The notes under the pieces were generated by a model. It was not told the origin of the DNA. It was given only the letters and a program-made list of their open reading frames with translations, and did no database searches. From the NCBI GenBank assembly GCA_002366635.1, contig DFBN01000079.1, positions 1 to 5,675 of the forward strand: a DNA stretch of 5,675 nt. Reading direction: 5' to 3'. This DNA comes from Caldifarciminota bacterium UBA3079 (lineage in GTDB: Bacteria > Hydrothermota > Tepidihabitantia > Tepidihabitantales > Tepidihabitantaceae). The stretch's first letter is position 1; the number at the start of each line of letters is the position of its first letter. Shown piece after piece: positions 1 through 5,675 of the stretch. Both the position numbers and the translations under genes were made by a program.

Positions 1-2
1 TT

Positions 3-383
3 ACAGTCCGGTCCAACTTTCCCGGCATGGCGGTTTATCTTGACGGTGATTATCTGGGCCGCATACCGATTGAAAAACAGTCGGTCAGTCCCGGTTCATA
101 CATCTTGAGCATTGTATCAAACGATAGCCTTGAGAATCTGTATGACGCTTTGCGCAATGGCACGATTCCCGACCGGCTTTCTGCTGTATGGGCATTGGGC
201 AGTATCGATGCCGGGACTAAGAAGATAGAAATTAAACCACGGGTCCTGACCGATGTGTCGATTGATTACGGAGCGGTGCTGGGCGCACCAACTAAGGCAA
301 AGGCTTTGACCTGTTGTGGTATCGGCGGAATTTTCGGGCTGGGCGCAATAATCGGTGTGGTTATCGGCCGTATTATTTTCTAA
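3..383 (+). CDS. PEGA-domain protein with C-terminal hydrophobic segment (partial, 5' end missing)
   Basis: The reading frame is open from the left edge, giving 126 visible residues before TAA. Residues 1-40 look like a PEGA domain: a VRSNFPGMAVYLDGDYLGR stretch (residues 2-20), then IPI and a PGSYIL strand. PEGA domains are small beta-sandwich modules usually found in cell-surface or envelope proteins. The middle (about 41-100) is not recognised. The end (104-126) is a glycine-rich hydrophobic segment starting with two cysteines and broken by one arginine near the end, likely a membrane segment. The ATG at 27 is probably internal: starting there would remove the first PEGA strand, and no Shine-Dalgarno precedes it. 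The stop lies one base before the next ATG, so the gene probably shares a transcript with the radical SAM gene. The actual role is unknown. PEGA is a good motif match by eye; the C-terminal membrane segment is inferred from hydrophobicity. Confidence 0.75.
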   Translation, partial: TVRSNFPGMAVYLDGDYLGRIPIEKQSVSPGSYILSIVSNDSLENLYDALRNGTIPDRLSAVWALGSIDAGTKKIEIKPRVLTDVSIDYGAVLGAPTKAKALTCCGIGGIFGLGAIIGVVIGRIIF

Positions 384-384
384 A

Positions 385-1476
385 ATGGCAAGGAAAGCGG
401 TCGTCGGGATAGCATTCCTAATGCTCGTTCTGGCAGGCACTGCAACGAAGCAGAAAATCTCCTGGCCTTTGCACGAGGCAGAATTTTATGAAAAGCTGTC
501 TCACAAAAAGGTCCGCTGCCTGCTTTGTCCGCACCGCTGCGTGCTTACACCAGGCCAGCGCGGACTCTGCCGCGTCCGGATAAACAAAAACGGCAAGCTT
601 TATTCCATGGTTTACAGCCGTGCCTGCACCGTTGGCAAGGAACCGATAGAAAAGGCGCCTTTCTTCCATTTTCTTCCCGGCAGGAAAAGATTGACCCTGG
701 CGACCGCCGGCTGCAATCAAAGGTGCAAATACTGCCAGAACTGGGAGATTTCCCAGTCTTATCCAGAAGAACTGCCCAGTTACAATCTACCGCCTGAAAA
801 GATCGTCGAAATCGCCGAGCAGGAAAAGACCCTGATAATCTGCTTTACATATTCTGAGCCGATTATTTTCTATGAATATATGTGCGATATCGCCCAGATT
901 GCCAGAAAACATGGAATCAGGACCGCGGTTGTTTCGGGCGGGTATATCAATCCAGAACCTTTGAAGAAACTCTGTGGTCTGGTAGACGCTATCAAGATTG
1001 ACCTTAAAGGGTTTACCAATGAATTCTACAAAGATGTCTGTGGTTCAAGCCTGCAACCGGTTCTTGACGCATGCAAGATAGTAGCAGAAAGTGGCACCCA
1101 TCTTGAGCTTGTAAATCTGGTGATACCCGTATTGAATGACGATACTATGCAGATAAGGCGAATGTGCTCTTGGATTCGTGAGAACCTGGGCGATACAATC
1201 CCGATACATTTTACCCGTTTCACACCTGCCTATCGGTTGCGTAATTCGCCGCCTACCCCGGTTGCGTCCCTGGAGATGGCTGCCAGAGTCGCAAAGGAAC
1301 AGGGACTCAAATTTGTGTATATCGGTAATGTTCCCGGGCATAAACTGGAGAACACTCACTGCCCGAAGTGCGATAGTCTTCTTATTCGTCGTCGGGGTTT
1401 CACGGTTCTTGAAAACCGTCTGAAGGATGGCTGCTGTCCTTATTGCGGCACCAGGATTCCCGGGGTTTGGAAGTAA
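385..1476 (+). CDS. amrS: AmrS-like radical SAM enzyme (AmmeMemoRadiSam family, pyruvate formate-lyase-activase-like)
   Basis: This 363-residue protein matches the AmmeMemoRadiSam radical SAM family from end to end. An N-terminal cysteine cluster (C45, C48, C52, C62) precedes the radical SAM signature CNQRCKYC (C110, C114, C117), whose cysteines hold the 4Fe-4S cluster that cleaves S-adenosylmethionine. FTYSEP (154-159) and a DAIKIDLKGF strand (201-210) follow in the barrel. The C-terminal end carries two CxxC pairs (C326/C329 and C351/C354) and closes with GTRIPGVW, as in the family. The physiological substrate is not established from sequence. The odd part is the N-terminus: residues 5-18 form a hydrophobic stretch after MARK, like a signal peptide or membrane anchor, before the usual EAEFYEKL start at about residue 31. 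It lacks a twin-arginine motif. ATG 385 has no clear Shine-Dalgarno. A GTG at 355 inside the previous gene and a TTG at 469, giving a leaderless 335-residue form, are alternatives. The stop overlaps the next start by one base. Confidence 0.9.
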   Translation: MARKAVVGIAFLMLVLAGTATKQKISWPLHEAEFYEKLSHKKVRCLLCPHRCVLTPGQRGLCRVRINKNGKLYSMVYSRACTVGKEPIEKAPFFHFLPGRKRLTLATAGCNQRCKYCQNWEISQSYPEELPSYNLPPEKIVEIAEQEKTLIICFTYSEPIIFYEYMCDIAQIARKHGIRTAVVSGGYINPEPLKKLCGLVDAIKIDLKGFTNEFYKDVCGSSLQPVLDACKIVAESGTHLELVNLVIPVLNDDTMQIRRMCSWIRENLGDTIPIHFTRFTPAYRLRNSPPTPVASLEMAARVAKEQGLKFVYIGNVPGHKLENTHCPKCDSLLIRRRGFTVLENRLKDGCCPYCGTRIPGVWK

Positions 1477-2519
1477 TGGGACAAGGTATGGGTTTACCGT
1501 GCGTCTGGTTTGTGCCTCCGGAGCGAAGCCGTGCATGCGTGGGTCAGATATTGGAGGAGTCCGGTTTTCTGCGCGGTCTGAAAGCGAAGAAGAAAGTCGG
1601 TATCAAGGTTCATTTCGGCGAGGCGGGCAACAGCAATCATCTTGACCCGGAGCTGGTCCGGGCGGCCGCGGTTGCGGTGAGCTATTACGGGCTTCAGCCG
1701 GTAGCAATTGAAACAACAACACTTTACCGGGGAAAACGCCAGAACGCGCTTGATTATATCAAACTTGCAAAAGACCACGGCTTCGGTGTGGAAAATACCC
1801 TGGCACCGATTGAAATCCTGGACGGGCAACACGGTGAGAAGTTCTATGAGGTGGGGTTTGGTTCCGAGCTCGTGCCGCATGCAAAGCTCGCCTCTGGCCT
1901 GCGCCGACTGCGCTATATCATCAACATGGCCCATTTCAAAGGCCATTTTGTGGCCGGCTTCGGTGGTGTCATCAAGAACCTTGCCATGGGCCTGGCAGCA
2001 AAGGCGGGCAAACTCGAAATGCACTCCTATTCCAAACCGTTTGTTGACCCTGAAAAATGCGTCTCCTGCGGCACATGCGTTGAATACTGTCCTTACAATG
2101 CGATAAACTTCGTCCAGTATGTAGCAAAAATCGGTCGAGGGTGCACCGGGTGCGGCGGATGCCTGGCGGTCTGTCCGCAAGGTGCAATACAAATCGACTG
2201 GAATGTCGCATCAGAAACAGTCCAGCTCAAGATGGTCGAGTATTGCCGTGCCGTGCTTTTGGGCAGGCGGGTATTCCATTTCAATTTCGCACTCCGTATT
2301 ACCCCGAATTGCGACTGCTACCCTCAGACCGAAAAACCATTCATGGAGGATGTCGGTGTTTTCGCATCTTTCGACCCGGTTGCGTGTGACCAGGCGGCTT
2401 ATGACCGAATAAAACCCGGATTGAAAGAACTCTATCCACACCTTCACCCTGAAGTCATGCTCGATGCCGCTGAAAAAACAGGTCTGGGGAACAGGCAATA
2501 CAAACTGGTAGAGTTGTGA
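1476..2519 (+). CDS. DUF362 domain protein with two 4Fe-4S ferredoxin motifs
   Basis: This 347-residue protein has the DUF362 architecture. The N-terminal part contains VGIKVHFGEAGN (41-52) and a TTLYRGKRQNA segment (81-91). The middle carries the family block HFKGH...GFGGVIKNLAMG (153-172) and AGKLEMHS (177-184). A bacterial-ferredoxin insert follows with two cluster motifs, C195/C198/C201 with C205 and C223/C226/C229 with C233. Near the end are NCDC (278-281) and FDPVACDQA (299-307), also features I recall in this family. A cytoplasmic electron-transfer or Fe-S protein is a reasonable inference; no DUF362 reaction can be assigned from sequence. ATG 1476 overlaps the upstream TAA (TAATG), and GGAAG lies only two bases before it. 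ATG 1488 is an equally possible start, and the family-like region begins after it. Coupling to the radical SAM gene suggests a shared pathway or redox partnership. The stop overlaps the next start (GTGA). Confidence 0.9.
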   Translation: MGQGMGLPCVWFVPPERSRACVGQILEESGFLRGLKAKKKVGIKVHFGEAGNSNHLDPELVRAAAVAVSYYGLQPVAIETTTLYRGKRQNALDYIKLAKDHGFGVENTLAPIEILDGQHGEKFYEVGFGSELVPHAKLASGLRRLRYIINMAHFKGHFVAGFGGVIKNLAMGLAAKAGKLEMHSYSKPFVDPEKCVSCGTCVEYCPYNAINFVQYVAKIGRGCTGCGGCLAVCPQGAIQIDWNVASETVQLKMVEYCRAVLLGRRVFHFNFALRITPNCDCYPQTEKPFMEDVGVFASFDPVACDQAAYDRIKPGLKELYPHLHPEVMLDAAEKTGLGNRQYKLVEL

Positions 2520-3223
2520 ACGGACAAGAAGTGAGACTGGAGATGTTTGAAGGGCCGATTGAACTCCTGCTTTATCTTGTCCGCAAGAACGAACTGGATG
2601 TATTCGATGTCCCAATCGGCAGGCTCACTGACGACTACCTGGATTTTGTGCGGTCAACAATCCGTCTGGATTTGGTGTCGGCTGCCGATTTTCTGGTCCT
2701 TGCCGGAATTCTGGTCCGATTGAAGATGCGCCGGCTCCTGCCTTCACATAAGGCCGAGGAACTGGAAACGCCTACGACTACCCTGGAGCAGATTCTGGAT
2801 GAGTTCAGAAAATATCAGCGGGCGGCAAAGGTTCTTTGTGAACGGGAAATGGAACGCCGGCGCGTTTTTCCAAGACCCGGTACCGCACCGAGGAGCTGGC
2901 CTTCAGGTCAGTTAGACCTTTCGATACTGACCGATGCCTTTCGCCATTTAATCAGGATGAGAAAACCGGACAATGTGGTCAGACTGGTACCGAGGAAAAT
3001 CCATTTTCAGGAAAAACTGGAACAACTGCGCCAGTTTATCCGAACCCGTGGCACGGTTCGTTTCAACGAGGCACTGAGCAGCAACAGCATCGCCGAACTT
3101 ATAGTCATGTTCATCGCCCTGTTGGAACTTGTGCGCCTGGGCGAGGTTTGCATCAGTCAGAGGAAACAGTTCGACCCGATTACCCTTGAATTGCGCGACC
3201 AGACCGATAAATTGAAGATTTGA
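2516..3223 (+). CDS. scpA: Segregation and condensation protein ScpA
   Basis: The 235-residue product is the kleisin ScpA, which with ScpB bridges the SMC dimer and helps compact and segregate the chromosome in the cytoplasm. The N-terminal helical domain starts with the signature RLEMFEGPIELLLYLVRK (7-24), followed by ELDVFDVPIGRLTDDYL (26-42) and AADFLVLAGILVRLKMRRLLP (56-76), the usual ScpA pattern. A charged linker (about 77-130) leads to a C-terminal winged-helix region ending in ALLELVRLGEVCISQ and FDPITLEL (201-226). The length is normal for the family. The GTG start overlaps the DUF362 stop by four bases; GTG 2531 and ATG 2543 are in-frame alternatives, but 2543 would leave only MFEGP. 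scpB, the usual neighbour, does not follow; a DUF488 gene does. The assignment is firm; the exact start is less so. Confidence 0.93.
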   Translation: MNGQEVRLEMFEGPIELLLYLVRKNELDVFDVPIGRLTDDYLDFVRSTIRLDLVSAADFLVLAGILVRLKMRRLLPSHKAEELETPTTTLEQILDEFRKYQRAAKVLCEREMERRRVFPRPGTAPRSWPSGQLDLSILTDAFRHLIRMRKPDNVVRLVPRKIHFQEKLEQLRQFIRTRGTVRFNEALSSNSIAELIVMFIALLELVRLGEVCISQRKQFDPITLELRDQTDKLKI

Positions 3224-3233
3224 GATTGAAGAG

Positions 3234-3662
3234 ATGAGAATATTCACACTCGGCACCGCGCATCGGGATAAACACGATTTCGTCCGTATCCTGATAAAAT
3301 ACGGTATTCAGGTTGTGTTCGATGTCCGTGCTTTTCTGGGTGCACAGGAGGATTATTTCCGCCGTAATGGTCTGCAAGCGCTCTGCGTTGCCCAAGGTAT
3401 CGACTATGTGTATCTCGGTAATGAAATAGGCGGGCCAAAGGACAGAAACTACAAAGACTGGATTAGAACAGACGAATACAAGCGTAATTTCGATATCATC
3501 CGCAAAAAACTGGAAAAACGCGTATGCTGCATCTTGTGCACGGAACGCAGCCCGGAAAGATGTCACCGCCGGATTATCAGTGGCCAGCTTGCCGAACAAG
3601 ATATTGAGGTTGTTCACCTGCTGGATGAAACTTCGGTCTGGCACCCGCCATCCAGGACATGA
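3234..3662 (+). CDS. DUF488 family protein
   Basis: This 142-residue protein fits DUF488 over its whole length. Conserved blocks are IFTLGTAHR at the N-terminus (3-11), the VVFDVRAF strand (27-34), YLGNEIGG (60-67) and the family's cysteine-histidine motif TERSPERCHR (103-112), followed by a VVHLLDE strand (126-132). DUF488 proteins are small and cytoplasmic, and their biochemical role is poorly known, so none is assigned. The first motif reads GTAH, where many members, as I recall, have GHS or GYS; whether this matters is unknown. The gene starts ten bases after scpA; purine-rich GAAGAG abuts the ATG and GAGA lies eight bases upstream as a weak ribosome site. Its TGA overlaps the nadA ATG in an ATGA junction, so the two are probably translated together. 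Confidence 0.87.
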   Translation: MRIFTLGTAHRDKHDFVRILIKYGIQVVFDVRAFLGAQEDYFRRNGLQALCVAQGIDYVYLGNEIGGPKDRNYKDWIRTDEYKRNFDIIRKKLEKRVCCILCTERSPERCHRRIISGQLAEQDIEVVHLLDETSVWHPPSRT

Positions 3663-4564
3663 TCGATTCAAAGCTCATTGCCGAAATCAAACGGCTCAAG
3701 CAGAAAAAAAACGCCATAATCCTTGTCCATAACTATCAACCGGCAGAGATATTCAAAATCGCTGACTTCATTGGTGATTCGCTTGAGCTTTCGCGCAAGG
3801 CAGCGCAGTCAGGCGCACCGCTCATACTGTTCTGCGGGGTCAGGTTCATGGCCGAGACCGCAAAACTGCTCAGCCCTGATTCCCGGGTTATCATGCCTGA
3901 GCCCAAAGCCGGGTGCGAACTGGCAGATGAGGCAACCTCCAAGGATTTACGCAACAAGAAAAAGGCATTGGGTGATGTAGTCACAGTGACATATGTGAAT
4001 ACCACGGCCGAGGTCAAAGCCGAGTCCGACATTTGCTGCACTTCTGCCAATGCAGTCAGGGTTGTAAAGACACTGCCTCGTGGGTCCCGGGTCCTGTTTG
4101 TGCCCGACAAGAACCTTGCCGCATATGTGGCTCAGAAAACCAACTATGAAATAATACCTTGGCCAGGGTCATGTTATGTTCATGCATGCTTTACTGCTTT
4201 CGATGTCCGCAGGGCCCGCAGGAAACATCCTGGGGCCGTTGTTATATCCCACCCGGAATCTCCGCCCGATGTTCTAGCTGCATCTGACTATGTCGCATCA
4301 ACCGGTGGTATGCTCAAACTCGCCAAGGAATGTGATGAAATCGTGCTCGGCACCGATGCCGGAATGTGTGCCCGTATTCAATATGAGTACCCTGGAAAGA
4401 AATGCTATCCGCTCAAACCTGATGCCCTCTGCAGAAACATGAAACGCACTACTCTTGGAAAGGCAATGCGGGCACTGAAAGATGAAACCGGAGAAGTAAC
4501 CGTGCCGCAGGGAATCGCAGAAAAAGCCCGGGCTGCAATTGAAAGAATGATGGCTGTTAATTGA
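3659..4564 (+). CDS. nadA: Quinolinate synthase NadA
   Basis: NadA condenses iminoaspartate with dihydroxyacetone phosphate to make quinolinate in de novo NAD synthesis, using a 4Fe-4S cluster. The 301-residue product is the normal size for the compact form of the family. The three cluster cysteines are present and correctly spaced: C86 in AGCELAD, C172 in PGSCYVH and C258 before RNMK. From memory of the Thermotoga maritima enzyme (Cys81, Cys168, Cys254), they fall at offsets of 4-5. Other active-site blocks are seen: VHNYQ (23-27), FIGDSLELS (38-46), TYVNTTAEVKA (111-121), HPE (198-200) and STGGM (214-218). No inactivating change is visible. ATG 3659 overlaps the DUF488 stop (ATGA); AGGA sits only one base before it, so coupling rather than an independent ribosome site probably drives translation. 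nadB and nadC are not in the window, so the iminoaspartate source is unseen. It is the last gene of the packed block. Confidence 0.96.
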   Translation: MIDSKLIAEIKRLKQKKNAIILVHNYQPAEIFKIADFIGDSLELSRKAAQSGAPLILFCGVRFMAETAKLLSPDSRVIMPEPKAGCELADEATSKDLRNKKKALGDVVTVTYVNTTAEVKAESDICCTSANAVRVVKTLPRGSRVLFVPDKNLAAYVAQKTNYEIIPWPGSCYVHACFTAFDVRRARRKHPGAVVISHPESPPDVLAASDYVASTGGMLKLAKECDEIVLGTDAGMCARIQYEYPGKKCYPLKPDALCRNMKRTTLGKAMRALKDETGEVTVPQGIAEKARAAIERMMAVN

Positions 4565-4567
4565 ATC

Positions 4568-4595
4568 TTGACAGTCCGGCTCAGGTCTTTACATT
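4568..4595 (+). promoter_or_regulatory. Candidate sigma-70-type promoter upstream of the envelope gene pair
   Basis: The only sizeable gap between genes (4565-4601) holds an exact TTGACA -35 box at 4568-4573. A TACATT hexamer (4 of 6 matches to TATAAT) lies at 4590-4595 after a 16-base spacer. Transcription would begin around 4601-4603, at the GTG start of the next gene, so the message may be leaderless. No Shine-Dalgarno precedes that GTG, which fits. A second -10-like hexamer (TGCTAT, 4595-4600) is badly spaced at 21 bases. No terminator hairpin is seen after nadA, so read-through from upstream is also possible. Confidence 0.5.
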
Positions 4596-4601
4596 GCTAT
4601 T

Positions 4602-5105
4602 GTGAATCTGCTGTTTATTGTCCTAATTCTGGCCGGGTTTGATTTCGGCGGCCGGATTGCCGCAGTTTATCCGGTTGGTGGATTTGGGCGGTTTCATTCC
4701 TCCAGCGCACTTGTGGGGGGCAATATCGGATACTCGACCGGCCCGGTCCGGCTTGAATCGGGTTACGGTTACACCAGCCTACCCGGACACCAAGTAAGCC
4801 CATACCTACTTTCATTCCATCAACTGTCTTTATCCAGTGGCTACGATTTTGCGCATTGGGCCGACTGGGGTTTCGAAGCAACCGCCGGGCTCGGCTATCT
4901 CTTTGCCCGGCGTGACTACGGCAGAGCAAGGGAAAAAGGTAAAGCCGGCAGTGGAGAACTGGGCGTCTACTTTTTCCAGCATACAGGCAAAAGTCGGCTT
5001 TCGGTCGGCTTGGCCCATACCCTGGTTTTTGAAAGGGATGGAACTAGTGGCATCGCGATAAATCAGTTCTTTCAAATCCGCGCGGGGGTAGCATATGTTC
5101 CGTAG
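4602..5105 (+). CDS. Predicted outer-membrane beta-barrel protein, family unknown
   Basis: I do not recognise a named family for this 167-residue product. It begins with a hydrophobic leader (LLFIVLILAGF, 3-13) that looks like a short signal peptide, although its n-region has no lysine or arginine. The rest alternates polar and nonpolar residues in short strands rich in Gly, Tyr, Phe and Ser, for example VGGNIGYS (38-45), VRLESGYGYTS (49-59), QLSLSSGYDF (74-83), GFEATAGLGYLFARRDY (90-106), GELGVYFFQ (118-126) and RLSVGLAHTLVFE (132-144). The chain ends in an aromatic-bearing strand (FFQIRAGVAYVP). This is the look of a small outer-membrane barrel, perhaps eight strands; that number is a guess. 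GTG 4602 is chosen because it gives the leader intact and sits at the predicted transcription start. No ribosome site is seen. Its last 11 bases overlap the lipoprotein gene, suggesting the products work together in the envelope. Confidence 0.7.
   Translation: MNLLFIVLILAGFDFGGRIAAVYPVGGFGRFHSSSALVGGNIGYSTGPVRLESGYGYTSLPGHQVSPYLLSFHQLSLSSGYDFAHWADWGFEATAGLGYLFARRDYGRAREKGKAGSGELGVYFFQHTGKSRLSVGLAHTLVFERDGTSGIAINQFFQIRAGVAYVP
5084..5088 (+). promoter_or_regulatory. Ribosome binding site of the lipoprotein gene
   Basis: A GGGGG run ends six bases before ATG 5095 and lies inside the 3' end of the barrel gene. It supports this start, as does an in-frame TAG at 5089-5091, which rules out any start further upstream. 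Confidence 0.5.
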
Positions 5106-5675
5106 AATTACTGTTTTCCTGCTTTTTTTAGGACTTTCCTGCAGCGATATGATATTTGAGCGCTCGAGCGCGGATTATTTTCCTTTGGTTACTGGCAGCG
5201 AATGGAAATACCTTGTTGGCGAAACAACCACTTATGTTCGGGTGACAGGCGATAGTTCTATCGGTAACCGTTCCTGCACCGTTGTGACGGTCGATTTCAT
5301 GCCCGAGTTCTGGTTCAAGGAACCGTGCGAAATCCACAAATTCTTTTATCGGACAATAAGCCGCGGTGGCAGTGAATGGACGCTTGAATCACGCTATGGT
5401 AGCGTGTACCGCCTTCCTTTCGTTGCAGCAAACTCCTGGCAGGACCTTTTCCAGGACACTGTCCTGGTGCTTGGTGATACAATCCTGTATTATCACCGGC
5501 TTGAGGCCAATGTGACCAAAATAGAAGATGTCGCGACACCGGCTGGCATTTTCGGCCAGTGCTACCGGCTCGAATTCACTGAGGAAATTCGCGCGTTTGA
5601 CACTACCACAACCCGTTTTACTGAATGGCTTGCCCCAGGAATCGGTTTGGTCAAAAGTCGGACCGGAAATGAAGA
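5095..5675 (+). CDS. Predicted lipoprotein of unknown function (partial, 3' end beyond window)
   Basis: The frame opens at ATG 5095 and stays open to the right edge, giving 193 residues. The N-terminus MFRRITVFLLFLGLSC is a lipoprotein signal peptide: two arginines, a hydrophobic core and a lipobox-like GLSC with the lipidated cysteine at residue 16. Residue -3 is Gly rather than the preferred Leu, so the box is relaxed but acceptable. The mature chain starts with SADYFPLVTGSEWKY (25-39), a pattern common in secreted proteins of the 'YFPL..G..W.Y' type. It continues with beta-rich sequence, a TPAGIFGQCYRLEF strand (148-161) and a WLAPGIGLVKS motif (178-188). This arrangement recurs in uncharacterised lipoproteins I have seen; no biochemical role is known to me. 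Four further cysteines (C61, C78, C156 plus the lipid cysteine) are visible, so disulfides are possible. It overlaps the barrel gene by 11 bases and is expected at the envelope, probably as its partner. Confidence 0.8.
   Translation, partial: MFRRITVFLLFLGLSCSDMIFERSSADYFPLVTGSEWKYLVGETTTYVRVTGDSSIGNRSCTVVTVDFMPEFWFKEPCEIHKFFYRTISRGGSEWTLESRYGSVYRLPFVAANSWQDLFQDTVLVLGDTILYYHRLEANVTKIEDVATPAGIFGQCYRLEFTEEIRAFDTTTTRFTEWLAPGIGLVKSRTGNE

Noticed and set aside
3..11. The nine-base string ACAGTCCGG occurs here and again at 4571-4579, overlapping the -35 box.
   Set aside because: The match does not extend further, and the first copy is inside coding sequence; a nine-base repeat may be chance.
27..383. 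ATG 27 as the true start of the first gene.
   Set aside because: The frame is open upstream, the upstream residues complete the PEGA pattern, and no ribosome site precedes it.
1402..1419. Six-base inverted repeat (ACGGTT/AACCGT) near the 3' end of the radical SAM gene.
   Set aside because: The stem is short, has no U tract, and falls within conserved codons of the C-terminal zinc-like region, so it is not a credible terminator.
1045..1536. A 163-residue - strand frame over the 3' end of the radical SAM gene.
   Set aside because: It is antisense to conserved coding sequence and resembles no family. It also runs across a real gene junction.
1494..2192. A 232-residue open frame on the - strand across the DUF362 gene.
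   Set aside because: It is fully antisense to a gene with clear family motifs and two intact ferredoxin motifs. Its translation shows no recognisable domain, so it is a shadow of codon bias.
3180..3671. A 163-residue - strand frame over the DUF488 gene.
   Set aside because: The + strand frame carries the DUF488 motifs and couples to nadA; the antisense frame has no domain.
5451..5467. Perfect 7-base inverted repeat with a 3-base loop (CCAGGAC-ACT-GTCCTGG).
   Set aside because: It lies inside the lipoprotein coding region and has no U tract, so it is not a terminator. It could be a chance palindrome and no regulatory role is supported.
5128..5539. Two - strand frames of 69 and 74 residues near the right edge.
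   Set aside because: They lie under the open lipoprotein frame, which has a start, a ribosome site and a lipoprotein signal. The - strand frames have no supporting signal.

Overview
The window is a gene-dense stretch of a bacterial chromosome, every gene on the + strand. I judge the base composition to be near 50% G+C by eye, not by count. The last two genes look like an outer-membrane beta-barrel and a lipoprotein, which suggests a two-membrane (diderm) bacterium. The iron-sulfur proteins (an AmrS-type radical SAM enzyme, a DUF362 ferredoxin-like protein, and NadA) fit an anaerobic or microaerophilic lifestyle. The mix resembles what I recall from uncultured candidate-phylum bacteria such as the WOR-3/Stahlbacteria group. 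That placement is a weak inference, because nothing in the window is a phylogenetic marker I can score here.

Positions 1-4564 hold six tightly packed genes that look like one transcription unit. In order they are: the C-terminal part of a PEGA-domain protein with a hydrophobic tail (open at the left edge), an AmrS-like radical SAM enzyme, a DUF362 protein with two 4Fe-4S motifs, the condensin-associated kleisin ScpA, a DUF488 protein, and quinolinate synthase NadA. Gaps run from 10 bases down to 4-base overlaps (1-base gap, TAATG, GTGA, 10 bases, ATGA), so translational coupling is likely. The cargo is functionally mixed: Fe-S/radical chemistry, chromosome segregation and NAD biosynthesis. 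The usual partners scpB, nadB, nadC, AMMECR1 and Memo are not in the window.

A 37-base gap (4565-4601) follows nadA and contains a good promoter candidate with an exact TTGACA -35 box. It is placed so that the next gene may be read from a leaderless transcript. That promoter would drive a second unit of two envelope genes that overlap by 11 bases: a 167-residue predicted outer-membrane barrel (4602-5105) and a predicted lipoprotein (5095 to the right edge, open). Neither has a function I can name.

I saw no rRNA, tRNA, CRISPR array, insertion sequence or obvious intrinsic terminator. The most interesting points are the radical SAM enzyme with a hydrophobic leader, its coupling to the DUF362 protein, and the uncharacterised barrel/lipoprotein pair behind a possible leaderless promoter.
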